DNA from: Blastomonas fulva
GTDB lineage: Bacteria > Pseudomonadota > Alphaproteobacteria > Sphingomonadales > Sphingomonadaceae
Length of the DNA stretch: 64,000 bases
Assembly (NCBI RefSeq): GCF_003431825.1
Contig: NZ_CP020083.1
Coordinates: forward strand, 2,084,501 to 2,148,500
Reading direction: 5' to 3'
In this document: one piece after another, positions 16,815 to 26,297 of the stretch
Layout of the letters: each line of letters begins with the position of its first letter
How positions within the stretch are numbered: position 1 is the stretch's first letter
Position numbers and translations under genes: made by a program
The notes under the pieces: model-generated
Told to the model about the DNA's origin: nothing
The model's database searches: none
What the model saw: the letters and a program-made list of their open reading frames with translations, nothing else

Positions 16815-17900
16815 TCAGCCGATGCGGTGGACCCAGCCGTGCGGATCGGCGGCATCGCCGCGCTGGATCGACACCAAGGCCGAACGCAGCGCCGCAGTCA
16901 CCGGGCCCGACTGGTTGCCGCCGATGGTGAAGCTGCCTTGCGGTGATTTGACCGTTCCCACCGGGGTCACCACCGCCGCGGTGCCGCAGGCGAAGGTTTC
17001 GCGGAGCTTTCCGCTCTGGGCATCGCTGCGCCACTGGTCGATCGAATAGGGCTCCTCGCGCACGGTCAGGCCCTGGCCGCGCGCCAGTTCGATTATCGAG
17101 TTGCGGGTGATGCCGGGCAGGATCGTTCCGGTCAGCGGCGGGGTGATGATCGAGCCGTCCTCGAACACGAAGAACAGGTTCATGCCGCCCAGTTCCTCGA
17201 CCCATTTGTGCTCGGCAGCATCGAGGAACACGACCTGGTCGCAACCCTGCGCGGTGGCTTCGGCCTGCGCGACAAGGCTGGCAGCGTAGTTGCCGCCGCA
17301 TTTGGCTGCGCCCGTTCCGCCGGGTGCGGCGCGGGTGTAATGCTGCGACACCCAGATCGTCACCGGGGCGACGCCGCCCTTGAAATAGGCGCCGACGGGC
17401 GAGGCGATGGTAATGAACAGATATTGTTTCGCGGGGCGCACGCCGAGGAAAACTTCGCTCGCAAACATGAACGGGCGCAGATACAGCGCGCCGCCATCGA
17501 CCTTGGGAAACCAGTCGCTGTCGATCCGCACCAATTGCTCGACCGATTCGATGAACAGTTCGGGCGGCACCGCGGGCATCGCCATGCGCGCTGCGGATTC
17601 GTTGAAGCGCCGGGCGTTGGCATCGGGGCGGAACAGCGCGGTGCTGCCATCGCTCAGCCGATACGCCTTCATGCCCTCGAAGATTTCCTGCGCATAATGC
17701 AGCACCGACGAGGCCGGATCCATCGGGATCGGCGCGCGCGCGGTCACTTTCGCGTCGTGCCAGCCGCCCTTGTCCTCGTCATAGTGCACCACCACCATGT
17801 GATCGGTGAACAATTTGCCGAAACCCGGATCGGCGAGCGCCGCATCGCGCGCATCGGCGGGGGTGGGGTTTGAAGTCGGCTCAACGGCGAAGGGCAGCAT
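16815..17900 (-). CDS. ilvE: Branched-chain amino acid aminotransferase
   Basis: A PLP-dependent class IV aminotransferase of 361 residues that makes or degrades Leu, Ile and Val. The start at 17900 has AGGGGA 5 bases upstream; a TTG at 17921 is the weaker choice. Family features are the substrate-loop region HYAQEIFEGMKAYR, the FRPDANARRFN segment, the PLP-Lys region GAAKCGGNYAASL, and the C-terminal EELGGMNLFFVFEDG and PLTGTILPGITR motifs. It is divergent from a MarR gene and followed by a terminator. The leuCD genes at 24-27 kb belong to the same branched-chain pathway. Confidence 0.93.
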   Translation of the reverse strand: MLPFAVEPTSNPTPADARDAALADPGFGKLFTDHMVVVHYDEDKGGWHDAKVTARAPIPMDPASSVLHYAQEIFEGMKAYRLSDGSTALFRPDANARRFNESAARMAMPAVPPELFIESVEQLVRIDSDWFPKVDGGALYLRPFMFASEVFLGVRPAKQYLFITIASPVGAYFKGGVAPVTIWVSQHYTRAAPGGTGAAKCGGNYAASLVAQAEATAQGCDQVVFLDAAEHKWVEELGGMNLFFVFEDGSIITPPLTGTILPGITRNSIIELARGQGLTVREEPYSIDQWRSDAQSGKLRETFACGTAAVVTPVGTVKSPQGSFTIGGNQSGPVTAALRSALVSIQRGDAADPHGWVHRIG

Positions 17901-18010
17901 GTCATCCCCTGAAAACTGCAAGGATTATGGGTGGTCGTCTGGTCCCGATCGCTGGCCTTGCTGCAACACGGGCTTGCCAAGACCTAATCGTGCTGGCAAT
18001 CAAGGTCAAC

Positions 18011-18517
18011 ATGCCTGTCCCATCTTCCCCTTCAGCATCCGCCCTGTTTTTGCGCGAGGATGAAATCCGGCACGGCGTCGAGCTGCTGTTCTTCGGCTAT
18101 ACCCGGCTCACCAAGTCGATCGACGACCAGCTGGCCAAGCAGGGGCTGGGCCGGGCGCACCACCGCGCGCTGTATTTCATTGCGCGCAACCCCGATCTGA
18201 CGGTGAGCCAGCTGCTGCGCGCGCTGGCGATCACGAAGCAATCGCTGGGCCGGGTGCTGACCGAGCTGCAACGCCGCAACCTGATCGAGACCCGCAGCGG
18301 CGAGACCGACCGCCGGCAGAAATTGCTGAGGCTGACACAGGCGGGCGCGACGCTGGAAGCGGAGCTGTTCGATGCGCTGCGCACGCGGCTGTCGCAGGCG
18401 TACCGGCGCGCAGGGCAGGAGTCTGTCACCGGCTTCTGGCGCGTGCTCGAAGGGCTGGTGCCCGAGGCTGACCGCGCGCTGTTGGCCGAACTGGGAAGCG
18501 AGCGGCGCCCCGGCTAA
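18011..18517 (+). CDS. MarR-family transcriptional regulator
   Basis: A 168-residue winged-helix regulator. The ATG at 18011 is the first sensible start after a non-coding upstream stretch. The core shows RAHHRALYFIARNPDLTVSQLLRAL (helix-turn-helix) and RNLIETRSGETDRRQKLLRLTQAG, the wing with the conserved D-R-R. It is divergently transcribed from ilvE, with about 110 bases between the starts, so control of ilvE or autoregulation is possible. Inducer unknown. Confidence 0.88.
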   Translation: MPVPSSPSASALFLREDEIRHGVELLFFGYTRLTKSIDDQLAKQGLGRAHHRALYFIARNPDLTVSQLLRALAITKQSLGRVLTELQRRNLIETRSGETDRRQKLLRLTQAGATLEAELFDALRTRLSQAYRRAGQESVTGFWRVLEGLVPEADRALLAELGSERRPG

Positions 18518-18522
18518 CGCGG

Positions 18523-18545
18523 GGGGCCCAGCGCTGGGGCCAAGC
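18523..18545 (+). terminator. GC-rich hairpin after marR
   Basis: GGGCCCAGCGCTGGGGCC is nearly self-complementary and lies just after the marR stop. It lacks a T run, so terminator function is tentative. Confidence 0.3.
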
Positions 18546-18678
18546 GCGGGGGGCATGACGCTAGGGCATAGGCGATTGCCATGCTTGCCAAAGAAATCGC
18601 CGACATTTCCGCTTTGCGTCTTGCGCTGCTTCTGCAATTCTTGCGGAAATCAGGCAAAAACCAGGAGCGGACACCCCA

Positions 18679-19701
18679 ATGGCAACCATGCGCAGCGTCG
18701 TGCTCAAAGCCCCGATTGCAGGCCTGCCGCAGCCGCAAGACTTCACCTTTGCCGACAGCGAAATCCCCGCGCTGGGCGAGCATCAGTTCCTGATCGAACA
18801 CCGGATCGTCTCGGTTGACCCCGGCGTGCGGTCTAGGCTGTCGGCGACCGGGGCGAGCTATGCGCCGCCGATCCCGCCGGGCGGTCGCATCGACGGGTTC
18901 GTGGTGGGACAGGTGACAGAGAGCCGCAACGAGCGTTTTCCGGTCGGGACCTGGGTGACCGCGGGCGGCGGCTGGGCGAGCCACAGCATCGGCGATGGCC
19001 GCGGCTATATCATGCCGCTCCCTGACAACGGCCTGCCACGCTCTTTATGGCTGGGTATCCTCGGCATTCCCGGCATGACCAGCTGGTTCGGGCTGAAGCG
19101 CGTCGGCGCCATGCGCGAGGGCGCGCATGTGCTGGTGACGTCGGCGGCAGGCGTGGTCGGCGCGACAGCGGGGCAACTGGCCAAGGCCTGGGGCGCTGCC
19201 AGCGTGGTCGGGATCGCAGGCGGGCAGGACAAATGCGACTGGTTGACCCGTGAATGCGGGTTCGATGCCGCTATCGACTACAAGGGCACCGATGATCTCG
19301 CGGGCGCAATTGCCGCTGCGATGCCCAAGGGCGTCGATCTGTTGTTCGACAATGTCGGCAACGCGATGATCGACACCGTGCTGCCGCTGATGCGGTTAAA
19401 CGGTCATATCGTGGTGTCGGGGCAGGTCGCAGACTACAGCGTGCCGCACGACCAGCGCGTCGGCATCACCAACACCGCCGAATTCATCGCCAAGCGCCTG
19501 ACGATGCGCGGGCTGGTGGTGTTCGATGACATCCCGCAATTCGCCGCAGCGCAGGCCGAGATGGGCGGGATGATCCGCGACGGCAAGCTCGTGTACCGCG
19601 AGGAGCTGTTCGACGGGCTCGACCAGCTTCCGCAAGCGTTTTGTGGGTTGTTTACCGGCGCCAATTTCGGGCGGCGGCTGGTCCGGCTGGGAGACGCGTG
19701 A
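18679..19701 (+). CDS. NADP-dependent oxidoreductase of the medium-chain (leukotriene B4 dehydrogenase-like) family
   Basis: A 340-residue zinc-free medium-chain dehydrogenase/reductase. The nucleotide-binding region reads VLVTSAAGVVGATAGQLAK (the AASGxxG-like motif), preceded by GIPGMTSWFGLK and followed by DKCDWLTRECGFDAAIDYK. These enzymes reduce alpha,beta-unsaturated ketones or aldehydes. The stop overlaps the start of the enoyl-CoA hydratase gene in TGATG. It is first of an acyl-degradation unit running to 23.1 kb. Confidence 0.88.
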   Translation: MATMRSVVLKAPIAGLPQPQDFTFADSEIPALGEHQFLIEHRIVSVDPGVRSRLSATGASYAPPIPPGGRIDGFVVGQVTESRNERFPVGTWVTAGGGWASHSIGDGRGYIMPLPDNGLPRSLWLGILGIPGMTSWFGLKRVGAMREGAHVLVTSAAGVVGATAGQLAKAWGAASVVGIAGGQDKCDWLTRECGFDAAIDYKGTDDLAGAIAAAMPKGVDLLFDNVGNAMIDTVLPLMRLNGHIVVSGQVADYSVPHDQRVGITNTAEFIAKRLTMRGLVVFDDIPQFAAAQAEMGGMIRDGKLVYREELFDGLDQLPQAFCGLFTGANFGRRLVRLGDA

Positions 19702-20513
19702 TGGCGCACGAATTCCGCATCGAAGACCAGGTCTATACCCGATTCACCTTCGAACGCGACGGGCGGGTGCTGCGCGCGATCATCACTTCGGACCACCCGG
19801 TCAACGGGGTCGATGGCCCGATGCACGACGAGCTGGCGCGGGTGTTCACCGACCTGCAGCGCGACAGCGAAAGCGACATCATCGTGCTGACCGCCAGGGG
19901 CCGCGCGTTCTGCGCCGGCGGCGATTTTGCGTGGTTCCAGCAGCAGATCGACGACCCGGCGAGCTTCCGCGCGATTGCCTGGGATGCCAAGCGGATCGTC
20001 ACCAGCCTGCTCGAGATGGAAAAGCCGTTGCTGTGCCGGTTGAACGGTGCGGCGGCGGGGCTGGGGGCGACGATCGCGTTGCTGTGCGACATCATCGTCG
20101 CCGACGAGAGGGCACTGATCGGCGATCCGCACGTCAAGGTGGGGCTGGTCGCGGGCGATGGCGGCGCGATGATCTGGCCGCAGCTGATCGGCTATGCCCG
20201 CGCCAAGGAACTGCTGATGACCGGCGACATGCTGACCGCGACCGAAGCCAAGGCGCTGGGGCTGATCAACCATGCTGTGCCGGGGGCTCAACTCGATGCC
20301 AAGCTGGGCGAAATCATCGCCAAGCTGCAGGGCAACCCCAAATGGGCAGTGCGCTGGACCAAGACGGTGACCAACATACCCTTGCGCGCACTCGCCGCGC
20401 AGATGATGGATGCGGCGATCGGGTGGGAGAGCGTCTCGAACTATCTCGGCGACCGGCGCGAGGCGGTCGCGGCGATGGCCGAGAAGCGTGCTCCGAATTT
20501 GACCGGGGAATGA
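19701..20513 (+). CDS. Enoyl-CoA hydratase/isomerase family protein
   Basis: A crotonase-fold protein of 270 residues. Oxyanion-hole segments are visible in GRAFCAGGDFAWF and LCRLNGAAAGLGATIALLCD. A catalytic acidic residue is expected near ALIGDPHVKVGLVAGDGG. It is coupled to the preceding reductase by a one-base overlap and precedes two acyl-CoA dehydrogenase-type genes. It therefore probably hydrates an unsaturated acyl-CoA in the same pathway; the exact substrate is unknown. Confidence 0.9.
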   Translation: MAHEFRIEDQVYTRFTFERDGRVLRAIITSDHPVNGVDGPMHDELARVFTDLQRDSESDIIVLTARGRAFCAGGDFAWFQQQIDDPASFRAIAWDAKRIVTSLLEMEKPLLCRLNGAAAGLGATIALLCDIIVADERALIGDPHVKVGLVAGDGGAMIWPQLIGYARAKELLMTGDMLTATEAKALGLINHAVPGAQLDAKLGEIIAKLQGNPKWAVRWTKTVTNIPLRALAAQMMDAAIGWESVSNYLGDRREAVAAMAEKRAPNLTGE

Positions 20514-20535
20514 GGGGGATGCTGGTGACCTTGTT

Positions 20536-20620
20536 CGTCATTCCCGCGAACGCGGGAATCCCGCCTTATTGCTCCACCGCCGTGCGGAAGCGGGACCCCC
20601 GCCTTCGCGAGGGTGACGGA
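20536..20620. repeat. Intergenic palindromic repeat, family B
   Basis: It begins with GTCATTCCCGCGAACGCGGG and ends with CGCGAGGGTGACG, with inverted internal CCCGC elements. Related copies lie at 27068-27150 and, inverted, at 29267-29350. It sits between the hydratase and acyl-CoA dehydrogenase genes. Confidence 0.75.
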
Positions 20621-20634
20621 GAGGGGACAGGCGA

Positions 20635-21801
20635 ATGACCCTGCAAACCTTCACCGACGAACCCGATCACGTCTCCGCGCTGCGCGCGACGTTGCAGCGG
20701 TTCCTTGCCGAGCACGCCCCGCGCGAGGCGCGGCAGGCGTGGGACAAGGCGGCGCGCTGGCCGCGCGATGTCTACAGCAAACTCAATGCGTTGGGTCTGA
20801 CGGCTCTCACCGTGCCGGAGGAGTTCGGCGGGGCAGGGCAGGACCTTGTCGCGGCGATCGCGGTGATCGAGGAGTTGGCGGCAGGCGGCCCGTGCCTCGC
20901 AGGTCCCTTCATCCACACCAGCTTCTACGGCGGCATGAACCTCAGCGAAAACGGCTCGCCCGAGCAGAAGGCCGAATTCCTGCCGAGGCTGGCCAAGGGC
21001 GAGCTGTTCTTCGCTTATGGCCTGTCCGAACCCAATGTCGGCGGCGACCTTGCCAGCGTCGAGACCCGCGCGGTGCGCGAGGGCGACGATATCGTGATCA
21101 ACGGAGCTAAGCGCTGGTGCACCGGCGCGGACTGGGCGGATTACATCTATTGCCTCGTGCGCTCGGGTCCGCCTGAAGACCGCTACAAGAACCTGTCGTT
21201 CGTGCTGGTGCCGACCAAGGCCGCCGGCGTGACGATGCAGGATATCGAGCACGTCAACCTGCGCTACACCCACAGCCAGGACGTGTATTTCGACAATGTG
21301 CGGCTGCCGGTATCCGCGATCGTCGGGGGCGAGGCGATGTGGAACAAGGGCTGGAAGCTGCTCGCGGGCCGCGCGCTCGATGTCGAGAAGCTCGAGATTT
21401 CCGCGGTGGCGCTCGGCATCGCCCGCGCCGCGATCGACGAGGCCTGGGGCTATGCGCAGGAGCGCGTCCAGTTCGGCAAACCAATCAGCCAGCATCAGGC
21501 GATCCGCCACAAGCTGGTGACCGCGCGGACCAAATGGCAGGCGGCGCGGCACATGCTCTACCACGCCGCATGGCTGGCCAATGAAGGGCGACCGTGTTCG
21601 GTCGAGACCAGCATGGCCAAATTGTTCGTTGCCGACATGGGCGTCGAGATCGCGCTGATCTGCCAGCAGGTGATGGGCTCCTATGCGCTCAGCGATGCCT
21701 ATGAGATGGAACGCCACGTCCGCGATCTGCTCGGCATGCCGATCGTCGGCGGGTCGAGCGACATGCAGAAGAACAATCTGGCGAGCTTGATGCGGTTGTG
21801 A
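20635..21801 (+). CDS. Acyl-CoA dehydrogenase family protein
   Basis: A 388-residue FAD-dependent acyl-CoA dehydrogenase. Family signatures are LTVPEEFGGAGQDL, the FAD/substrate region FAYGLSEPNVGGDL, and GYAQERVQFGKPISQHQAIRH. The C-terminus has QQVMGSYALSDAYEMERHVRD. The usual catalytic Glu position (near GGSSDMQKN, where YEGT is common) is not conserved, as in dehydrogenases that carry the base elsewhere in the fold. It follows a family B repeat and lies in an acyl-CoA degradation cluster. Confidence 0.9.
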   Translation: MTLQTFTDEPDHVSALRATLQRFLAEHAPREARQAWDKAARWPRDVYSKLNALGLTALTVPEEFGGAGQDLVAAIAVIEELAAGGPCLAGPFIHTSFYGGMNLSENGSPEQKAEFLPRLAKGELFFAYGLSEPNVGGDLASVETRAVREGDDIVINGAKRWCTGADWADYIYCLVRSGPPEDRYKNLSFVLVPTKAAGVTMQDIEHVNLRYTHSQDVYFDNVRLPVSAIVGGEAMWNKGWKLLAGRALDVEKLEISAVALGIARAAIDEAWGYAQERVQFGKPISQHQAIRHKLVTARTKWQAARHMLYHAAWLANEGRPCSVETSMAKLFVADMGVEIALICQQVMGSYALSDAYEMERHVRDLLGMPIVGGSSDMQKNNLASLMRL

Positions 21802-21828
21802 TGGACCTGCGCGCACGCGTGTTTTCCT

Positions 21829-21922
21829 TCGTCACCCTGAACTTGTTTCAGGGCCCATGCCACGTCCGGGTCAGGATGGTCGATCACGAGAAATGGGTCC
21901 TGAAACAAGTTCAGGATGACGG
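21829..21922. repeat. Long inverted repeat, family C
   Basis: Two arms of about 27 bases (GTCACCCTGAACTTGTTTCA onward, and its near complement ending in GTTCAGGATGAC) flank a loop of about 40 bases between the two acyl-CoA dehydrogenase-type genes. It can form a strong hairpin in the transcript. Confidence 0.75.
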
Positions 21923-21948
21923 CAGTGGGATAGGATAGGGATTTTTTC

Positions 21949-23118
21949 ATGAAGCCACTCGAGAGCGTCGATCCCCTGGGCCATGTGGTCGCGATGCTGC
22001 TGCCCGGCATCGCCGCGCGCGGTGACGAGATCGAGGAGGCGCGGCGACTGCCTGCTGACATTGCCCAGAGCCTTGCCCGCGCCGGGGTCTTCAACATGGT
22101 CCGCCCCAAGAGCCTCGCCGGTCTGGAGATGGCGCCGCTCGATCTGGTGGGCGTGCTGCATGCGATCGCCCGCGCTGAAGCCAGCACCGGGTGGTGCGCG
22201 ATGATCGGCGCGACCACTGCGATCAACGCCGCCTATCTGCCGCATGATGTCGCCGCCGAGGTCTATGCCGATCCGCACTCGATCACCGGCGGGGTGTTTG
22301 CGCCGATGGGCCGCGCCGACGACATGGGCGATCACTACAAGGTCACCGGTCGCTGGCAGTGGGGATCGGGCAGCGCCAATTGCGACTGGCTGTGCGGCGG
22401 CGCGATGGTGTTCAAGGACGGGGAGCTGCAGCGCTTCGACAATGGCGCGCCGTATCACCGGATGATGATCTTCCCGGCAAACGAAGTCGAACTGCTCGAC
22501 ACCTGGCATGTGATGGGGATGAAAGGCACCGGCTCGGGCGATATCGCGGTCAGGGATGCGATCGTCCCCAAGGCGCGCAGCGTCTCGCTGATCGCCGACA
22601 AGCCGGTCGAGCAGGGGCCGCTCTACCAGTTCCCGGTGTTCGGGCTGCTCGCGATGGGGGTCGCCTCGGTGGCCTTGGGCAATGCGGCGGGTGCGATGCA
22701 CGAGATCAAGGCGCTCGCCCGCGCCAAGAAGCCGCAGGGCGGCCAGCGCACCATGGCCGAACGCACCGTGGTGCAGACCGACCTGATGCGCGCCGAGGCG
22801 AAATTGTCGGCGGCGGAAGCCTTCTTCCGCGAGAGCATCGCCGAATGCTGGGAGGGCGCGACGACGCGCGGCGAACTGTTGCCCGAGGAACGCGCCAAGC
22901 TGCGGTTGGCAGCGACCCATGCGACCGAAACCTCCGCCGATGTCGCCAAGACCGCGTTCACCATCGGAGGCGGCAGCGCGGTCTATCTGACGAGCTCGCT
23001 CCAGCGCCGCTTCCGCGATGCGCATGTCGCGACGCAACACATCGCGACCGCGAGCAGCGTGTATGAGCTGGTCGGGCGAGTGGCGCTGGGGCTGCCGACG
23101 GATACGGGGATGCTGTAA
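21949..23118 (+). CDS. Acyl-CoA dehydrogenase-like flavoprotein (HsaA/hydroxylase type)
   Basis: A 389-residue protein with the acyl-CoA dehydrogenase fold. The middle ([35 protein letters not shown]) and the C-terminal [18 protein letters not shown] match flavin-dependent two-component monooxygenases and oxidases of the HsaA/PigA/DszC branch more than beta-oxidation enzymes. The His in VATQHIATA fits the hydroxylase active site. It may hydroxylate an aromatic or steroid-like substrate, but a dehydrogenase role cannot be excluded. It ends in front of a composite palindromic repeat. Confidence 0.82.
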   Translation: MKPLESVDPLGHVVAMLLPGIAARGDEIEEARRLPADIAQSLARAGVFNMVRPKSLAGLEMAPLDLVGVLHAIARAEASTGWCAMIGATTAINAAYLPHDVAAEVYADPHSITGGVFAPMGRADDMGDHYKVTGRWQWGSGSANCDWLCGGAMVFKDGELQRFDNGAPYHRMMIFPANEVELLDTWHVMGMKGTGSGDIAVRDAIVPKARSVSLIADKPVEQGPLYQFPVFGLLAMGVASVALGNAAGAMHEIKALARAKKPQGGQRTMAERTVVQTDLMRAEAKLSAAEAFFRESIAECWEGATTRGELLPEERAKLRLAATHATETSADVAKTAFTIGGGSAVYLTSSLQRRFRDAHVATQHIATASSVYELVGRVALGLPTDTGML

Positions 23119-23161
23119 TCTCTCCGCCTCTCCCTTGATGGGATCGCGGTGTGGTCCAGCT

Positions 23162-23284
23162 TTTCTCCCCTCCCGCCTGCGGGAGGGGTGGCCGAAGCCC
23201 GGGGTGGGCCCGCGCCAACGCCAGTTCAGGCCCACCCCGGCCCGGAAAACCCGGCCTGCCCCTCCCGCAAGCGGGAGTGGAGAG
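23162..23284. repeat. Composite palindromic repeat, family A
   Basis: Nested palindromes: CCCCTCCCGCCTGCGGGAGG (23167-23188), GGGGTGGGCC paired with GGCCCACCCC (23201-23210 and 23229-23238), and CTCCCGCAAGCGGGAG (23262-23277). It lies between convergent genes. A rearranged copy is at 57594-57718 and a short version is at 54971-55000. Confidence 0.75.
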
Positions 23285-23308
23285 GCGTCGCTTCTTCGAA
23301 CTAACCGC

Positions 23309-23812
23309 TCAATACGCCCCGGCAGACTCCCGCACTACGGCGATCCCCGCCTCGCGCTGGCGCTTCAATTCCTGCTTCAGCTTGACCGGGTCCTCGGCGA
23401 TCACGAAGCCGAAGCTGACCCCGCCTTCCTTGCCGATGGTCGCGTGGTGCAATTTGTGCGCCTGGACGATGCGCTTGGCGTAGCCGCTTTTGGGTACCCA
23501 GCGGAAATAGCGCTGGTGGACGAGGCCGTCGTGGATCAGCGTGTAGATCGCGCCATAGATCATCACGCCGATGCCCATCCATGTCGCCGGCTCCCACAAC
23601 CATGCCCCGATGACGAACAGGCTGATCGAGATCGCCGAGCCGACAATCGCATAGAGGTCGTTCTTCTCGAGCACATTGTCATGCGGTTCGTGATGGTCGC
23701 GGTGCCAGCCCCAGCCCCAGCCGTGCATCACATATTTGTGGCTCCACCAGGCGACGAATTCCATGAACGCGGTGGTGGCAATCACGATGCCGAGATTGAT
23801 AAGAGCCTGCAT
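23309..23812 (-). CDS. crtZ: Beta-carotene 3-hydroxylase (fatty-acid hydroxylase superfamily)
   Basis: A 167-residue membrane di-iron hydroxylase that makes zeaxanthin from beta-carotene. The His clusters are visible as [19 protein letters not shown] and, towards the C-terminus, [10 protein letters not shown] and AHKLHHAT. Hydrophobic segments span about residues 4-22 and 55-100. Length and motif order fit CrtZ. The start at 23812 begins the recognisable protein; the much longer open frame upstream is the shadow of leuC. It is divergent from leuC, and no other carotenoid genes are in the window. Confidence 0.93.
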   Translation of the reverse strand: MQALINLGIVIATTAFMEFVAWWSHKYVMHGWGWGWHRDHHEPHDNVLEKNDLYAIVGSAISISLFVIGAWLWEPATWMGIGVMIYGAIYTLIHDGLVHQRYFRWVPKSGYAKRIVQAHKLHHATIGKEGGVSFGFVIAEDPVKLKQELKRQREAGIAVVRESAGAY

Positions 23813-23956
23813 GGTCACAAGAATAGGCGCAATCGCCGCCGGTTTGAAGAGGGCTCGTGCAGGCGGTTGCAGCCGCAACCAAATACGCGCTGGATTTGGC
23901 CCGGCGCATCTGCCAAGCGACGGGCACAAACGCCCAAGATACGAAGGTTTCTGGTG

Positions 23957-25384
23957 ATGGCCCAAGCAAAGACGCTCTATGAAAAAATATGGGACGCGCA
24001 CGTCGTCGACCAGCGCGACGATGGCACCGCGATCATCTTCATCGACCGGCATCTTGTCCATGAAGTCACCAGCCCGCAGGCGTTCGAGGGGCTTCGCATG
24101 GCAGGGCGCAAGGTGCGCAGGCCCGATCTGACGCTTGCGGTTCCCGATCACAACGTGCCCACCACGCCGCGCGTTGATGCAGCGGGCAAGCGCATCGCAA
24201 TCGCCGATCCCGAAAGCCGCGCCCAGCTCGAGGCGCTCGAGCGCAATGCGCCTGCGTTCGGCGTTCCGTATATCGATGCGACCGACGTGCGGCAGGGGAT
24301 CGTCCACGTGATCGGCCCCGAACAGGGCTTCACGCTGCCCGGCTGCACCATGGTGTGCGGCGACAGCCATACCGCGGCGCACGGTGCGCTGGGCGCGCTG
24401 GCGTTCGGTATCGGCACCTCCGAGGTCGAGCATGTGCTGGCGACTCAGACGCTGCAGCTCAAGCGGTCGAAATCGATGGAAATCTGCGTCGAGGGCGATC
24501 TGCCCCCGGGCGTCAGCCCCAAGGACCTGATCCTGCACATCATTGGCCAGATCGGCGCTGCCGGCGGCACCGGCCATGTCATCGAATATCGTGGCCGTGT
24601 GTTCGAGCAGATGTCGATCGAGGGGCGGCTGACGGTCGCCAACATGTCGATCGAAGCGGGCGCGCGCGCCGGGTTGATCGCGCCCGATGATGCGACCTTC
24701 GCCTATCTCAAAGGCCGCCCGATGGCACCGAAGGGTGCCGATTGGGATGCGGCGGTCGCCTATTGGCGGACGCTCAGGACCGATGACGGCGCGGTGTTCG
24801 ACCAGAGCGTGGTGATCAACGCTGCCGAAATCGCGCCTTCGGTCACCTGGGGCACCAGCCCCGAGGACGTCGTGCCGATCACAGGGCACGTTCCCGATCC
24901 CGAAAGCTTTGCCGATCCGTCGAAGCGTGCGGCGGCGGAAAAGTCGCTGGCCTATATGGGGCTGACCGCGGGAACGCCACTCAGCGAAGTGCCGGTCGAG
25001 CACATCTTCATCGGCAGCTGCACCAACAGCCGGATCGAGGATCTGCGCGCCGCCGCAGCCGTGCTCAAGGGTCGCCGCAATGCGCCTGGCATCAAGTCCG
25101 CGCTGGTCGTGCCCGGCTCGGGTCTGGTCAAGCGCCAGGCCGAAGAAGAGGGTCTGGACCGCATCTTCATCGACGCCGGCTTCGAGTGGCGCGAGCCGGG
25201 CTGCTCGGCGTGCCTCGGCATGAACCCCGACAAGGTGCCCGCAGGCGAGCGCTGCGCCTCGACCTCGAACCGCAACTTCGTCGGTCGCCAGGGCCCCGGC
25301 GCGCGCACCCATCTGGTCAGCCCCGCCATGGCGGCGGCAGCGGCGGTGACAGGTCGGCTCAGCGATGTGCGGACACTGGTCTAG
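23957..25384 (+). CDS. leuC: 3-isopropylmalate dehydratase large subunit
   Basis: Isomerises 2- to 3-isopropylmalate in leucine synthesis together with LeuD. The 475-residue protein begins [15 protein letters not shown]. The aconitase-family [4Fe-4S] cluster ligands are the Cys in IGSCTNSR and the two Cys of [30 protein letters not shown] is a family signature. The start at 23957 follows a 140-base intergenic region shared with divergent crtZ. LeuD is not directly adjacent: a secreted lactonase-like gene and a small membrane protein gene lie between. Confidence 0.96.
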   Translation: MAQAKTLYEKIWDAHVVDQRDDGTAIIFIDRHLVHEVTSPQAFEGLRMAGRKVRRPDLTLAVPDHNVPTTPRVDAAGKRIAIADPESRAQLEALERNAPAFGVPYIDATDVRQGIVHVIGPEQGFTLPGCTMVCGDSHTAAHGALGALAFGIGTSEVEHVLATQTLQLKRSKSMEICVEGDLPPGVSPKDLILHIIGQIGAAGGTGHVIEYRGRVFEQMSIEGRLTVANMSIEAGARAGLIAPDDATFAYLKGRPMAPKGADWDAAVAYWRTLRTDDGAVFDQSVVINAAEIAPSVTWGTSPEDVVPITGHVPDPESFADPSKRAAAEKSLAYMGLTAGTPLSEVPVEHIFIGSCTNSRIEDLRAAAAVLKGRRNAPGIKSALVVPGSGLVKRQAEEEGLDRIFIDAGFEWREPGCSACLGMNPDKVPAGERCASTSNRNFVGRQGPGARTHLVSPAMAAAAAVTGRLSDVRTLV

Positions 25385-25443
25385 GGATTTGGTCTGGGGA
25401 TTTGAACGCTGCGCGACCGGGCGCACGACAGCAGGGGAATGAA

Positions 25444-26292
25444 ATGGCCAAGACACTGACCGCAGCCACCGGAGCCGCACTGGCTCTTGTGTTTTCCACC
25501 CATGCGTTGGCGCAGGCACCGCAGCCTGAAGTGCAGCTGTGGCGGCTCGATTGCGGCACGGTCGCGGCAAATGATCTCAACGCCTTTTCCGACACAAAGG
25601 CCTACACCGGCCAGTCCAAGCGGCTGACCAGCAGCTGTTACCTGATCCGCCATGGCAGCGATTATCTGCTGTGGGACACGGGGCTGCCATCGGCGATGAA
25701 GGGCAAGCCGCTCGACGACAGCCAAGCGATGGACGCGACCGTCACGCTGACGATCAAGGAGCAGCTCGCGCAGCTGAAAGTCGATCCGGCGAGGATCAAA
25801 TATGTCGGCCTCAGCCACTATCACTTCGATCACAGCGGGCAGGTCGCGGACTTCCCGAGTGCCACGCTGATCGTCGGCAAGGGCGACTGGACGGTGCTGA
25901 CCACCGATCCTGCCTCTTACGGCGCCAACCCCGCGCCGTTCGCGCACTGGATTTCGGGCGGCGGCAAGGTCGAGCAGGCGACGACCGACAAGGACGTGTT
26001 TGGCGATGGATCGGTGACCATGCTGCGGCTGCCCGGGCACACTCCGGGGCACAGCGGCCTGCTGGTGCGGCTCAAGGAAAAAGGCCCGGTGCTGCTGACC
26101 GGAGATCTCGCGCATTTCAGCGAGAACTACGCGTCAAACGGCGTGCCGACCTTCAATGTCGACCGCGCCGATACTCTGGCATCGCTTGACCGTTTCAAGA
26201 AACTGGCAGACAATCTCAAGGCAACAGTGATCATTCAACATGAGCCGGCAGACGTGGGCAAGTTGCCGACGTTTCCCCAGGCGGCGGAGTAA
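25444..26292 (+). CDS. Exported metallo-beta-lactamase-fold protein (N-acyl homoserine lactonase-like)
   Basis: A 282-residue protein with a signal peptide (MAKTLTAATGAALALVFSTH, cleaved near ALAQA). The metal site is in SHYHFDHSG, with further ligands in LPGHTPGHSG and LLTGDLAHF. The overall pattern (SSCYLIRHGSDYLLWDTGLP, then FPSATLIVGKGDW) matches the lactonase-like group of this fold, so it may hydrolyse a lactone in the periplasm. That substrate is inferred. Unusually it lies between leuC and leuD on the same strand, with only 59 bases after leuC. Confidence 0.82.
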   Translation: MAKTLTAATGAALALVFSTHALAQAPQPEVQLWRLDCGTVAANDLNAFSDTKAYTGQSKRLTSSCYLIRHGSDYLLWDTGLPSAMKGKPLDDSQAMDATVTLTIKEQLAQLKVDPARIKYVGLSHYHFDHSGQVADFPSATLIVGKGDWTVLTTDPASYGANPAPFAHWISGGGKVEQATTDKDVFGDGSVTMLRLPGHTPGHSGLLVRLKEKGPVLLTGDLAHFSENYASNGVPTFNVDRADTLASLDRFKKLADNLKATVIIQHEPADVGKLPTFPQAAE

Positions 26293-26297
26293 ATGCA

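Noticed and set aside
23813..23956. Leucine leader peptide or riboswitch upstream of leuC
   Set aside because: Only a weak 6-bp hairpin was seen; no Leu-rich leader frame or known riboswitch core.
23813..25570. Minus-strand extension that would make the CrtZ protein over 750 residues
   Set aside because: The extension is antisense to leuC. CrtZ proteins are about 160-175 residues and the start at 23812 fits.
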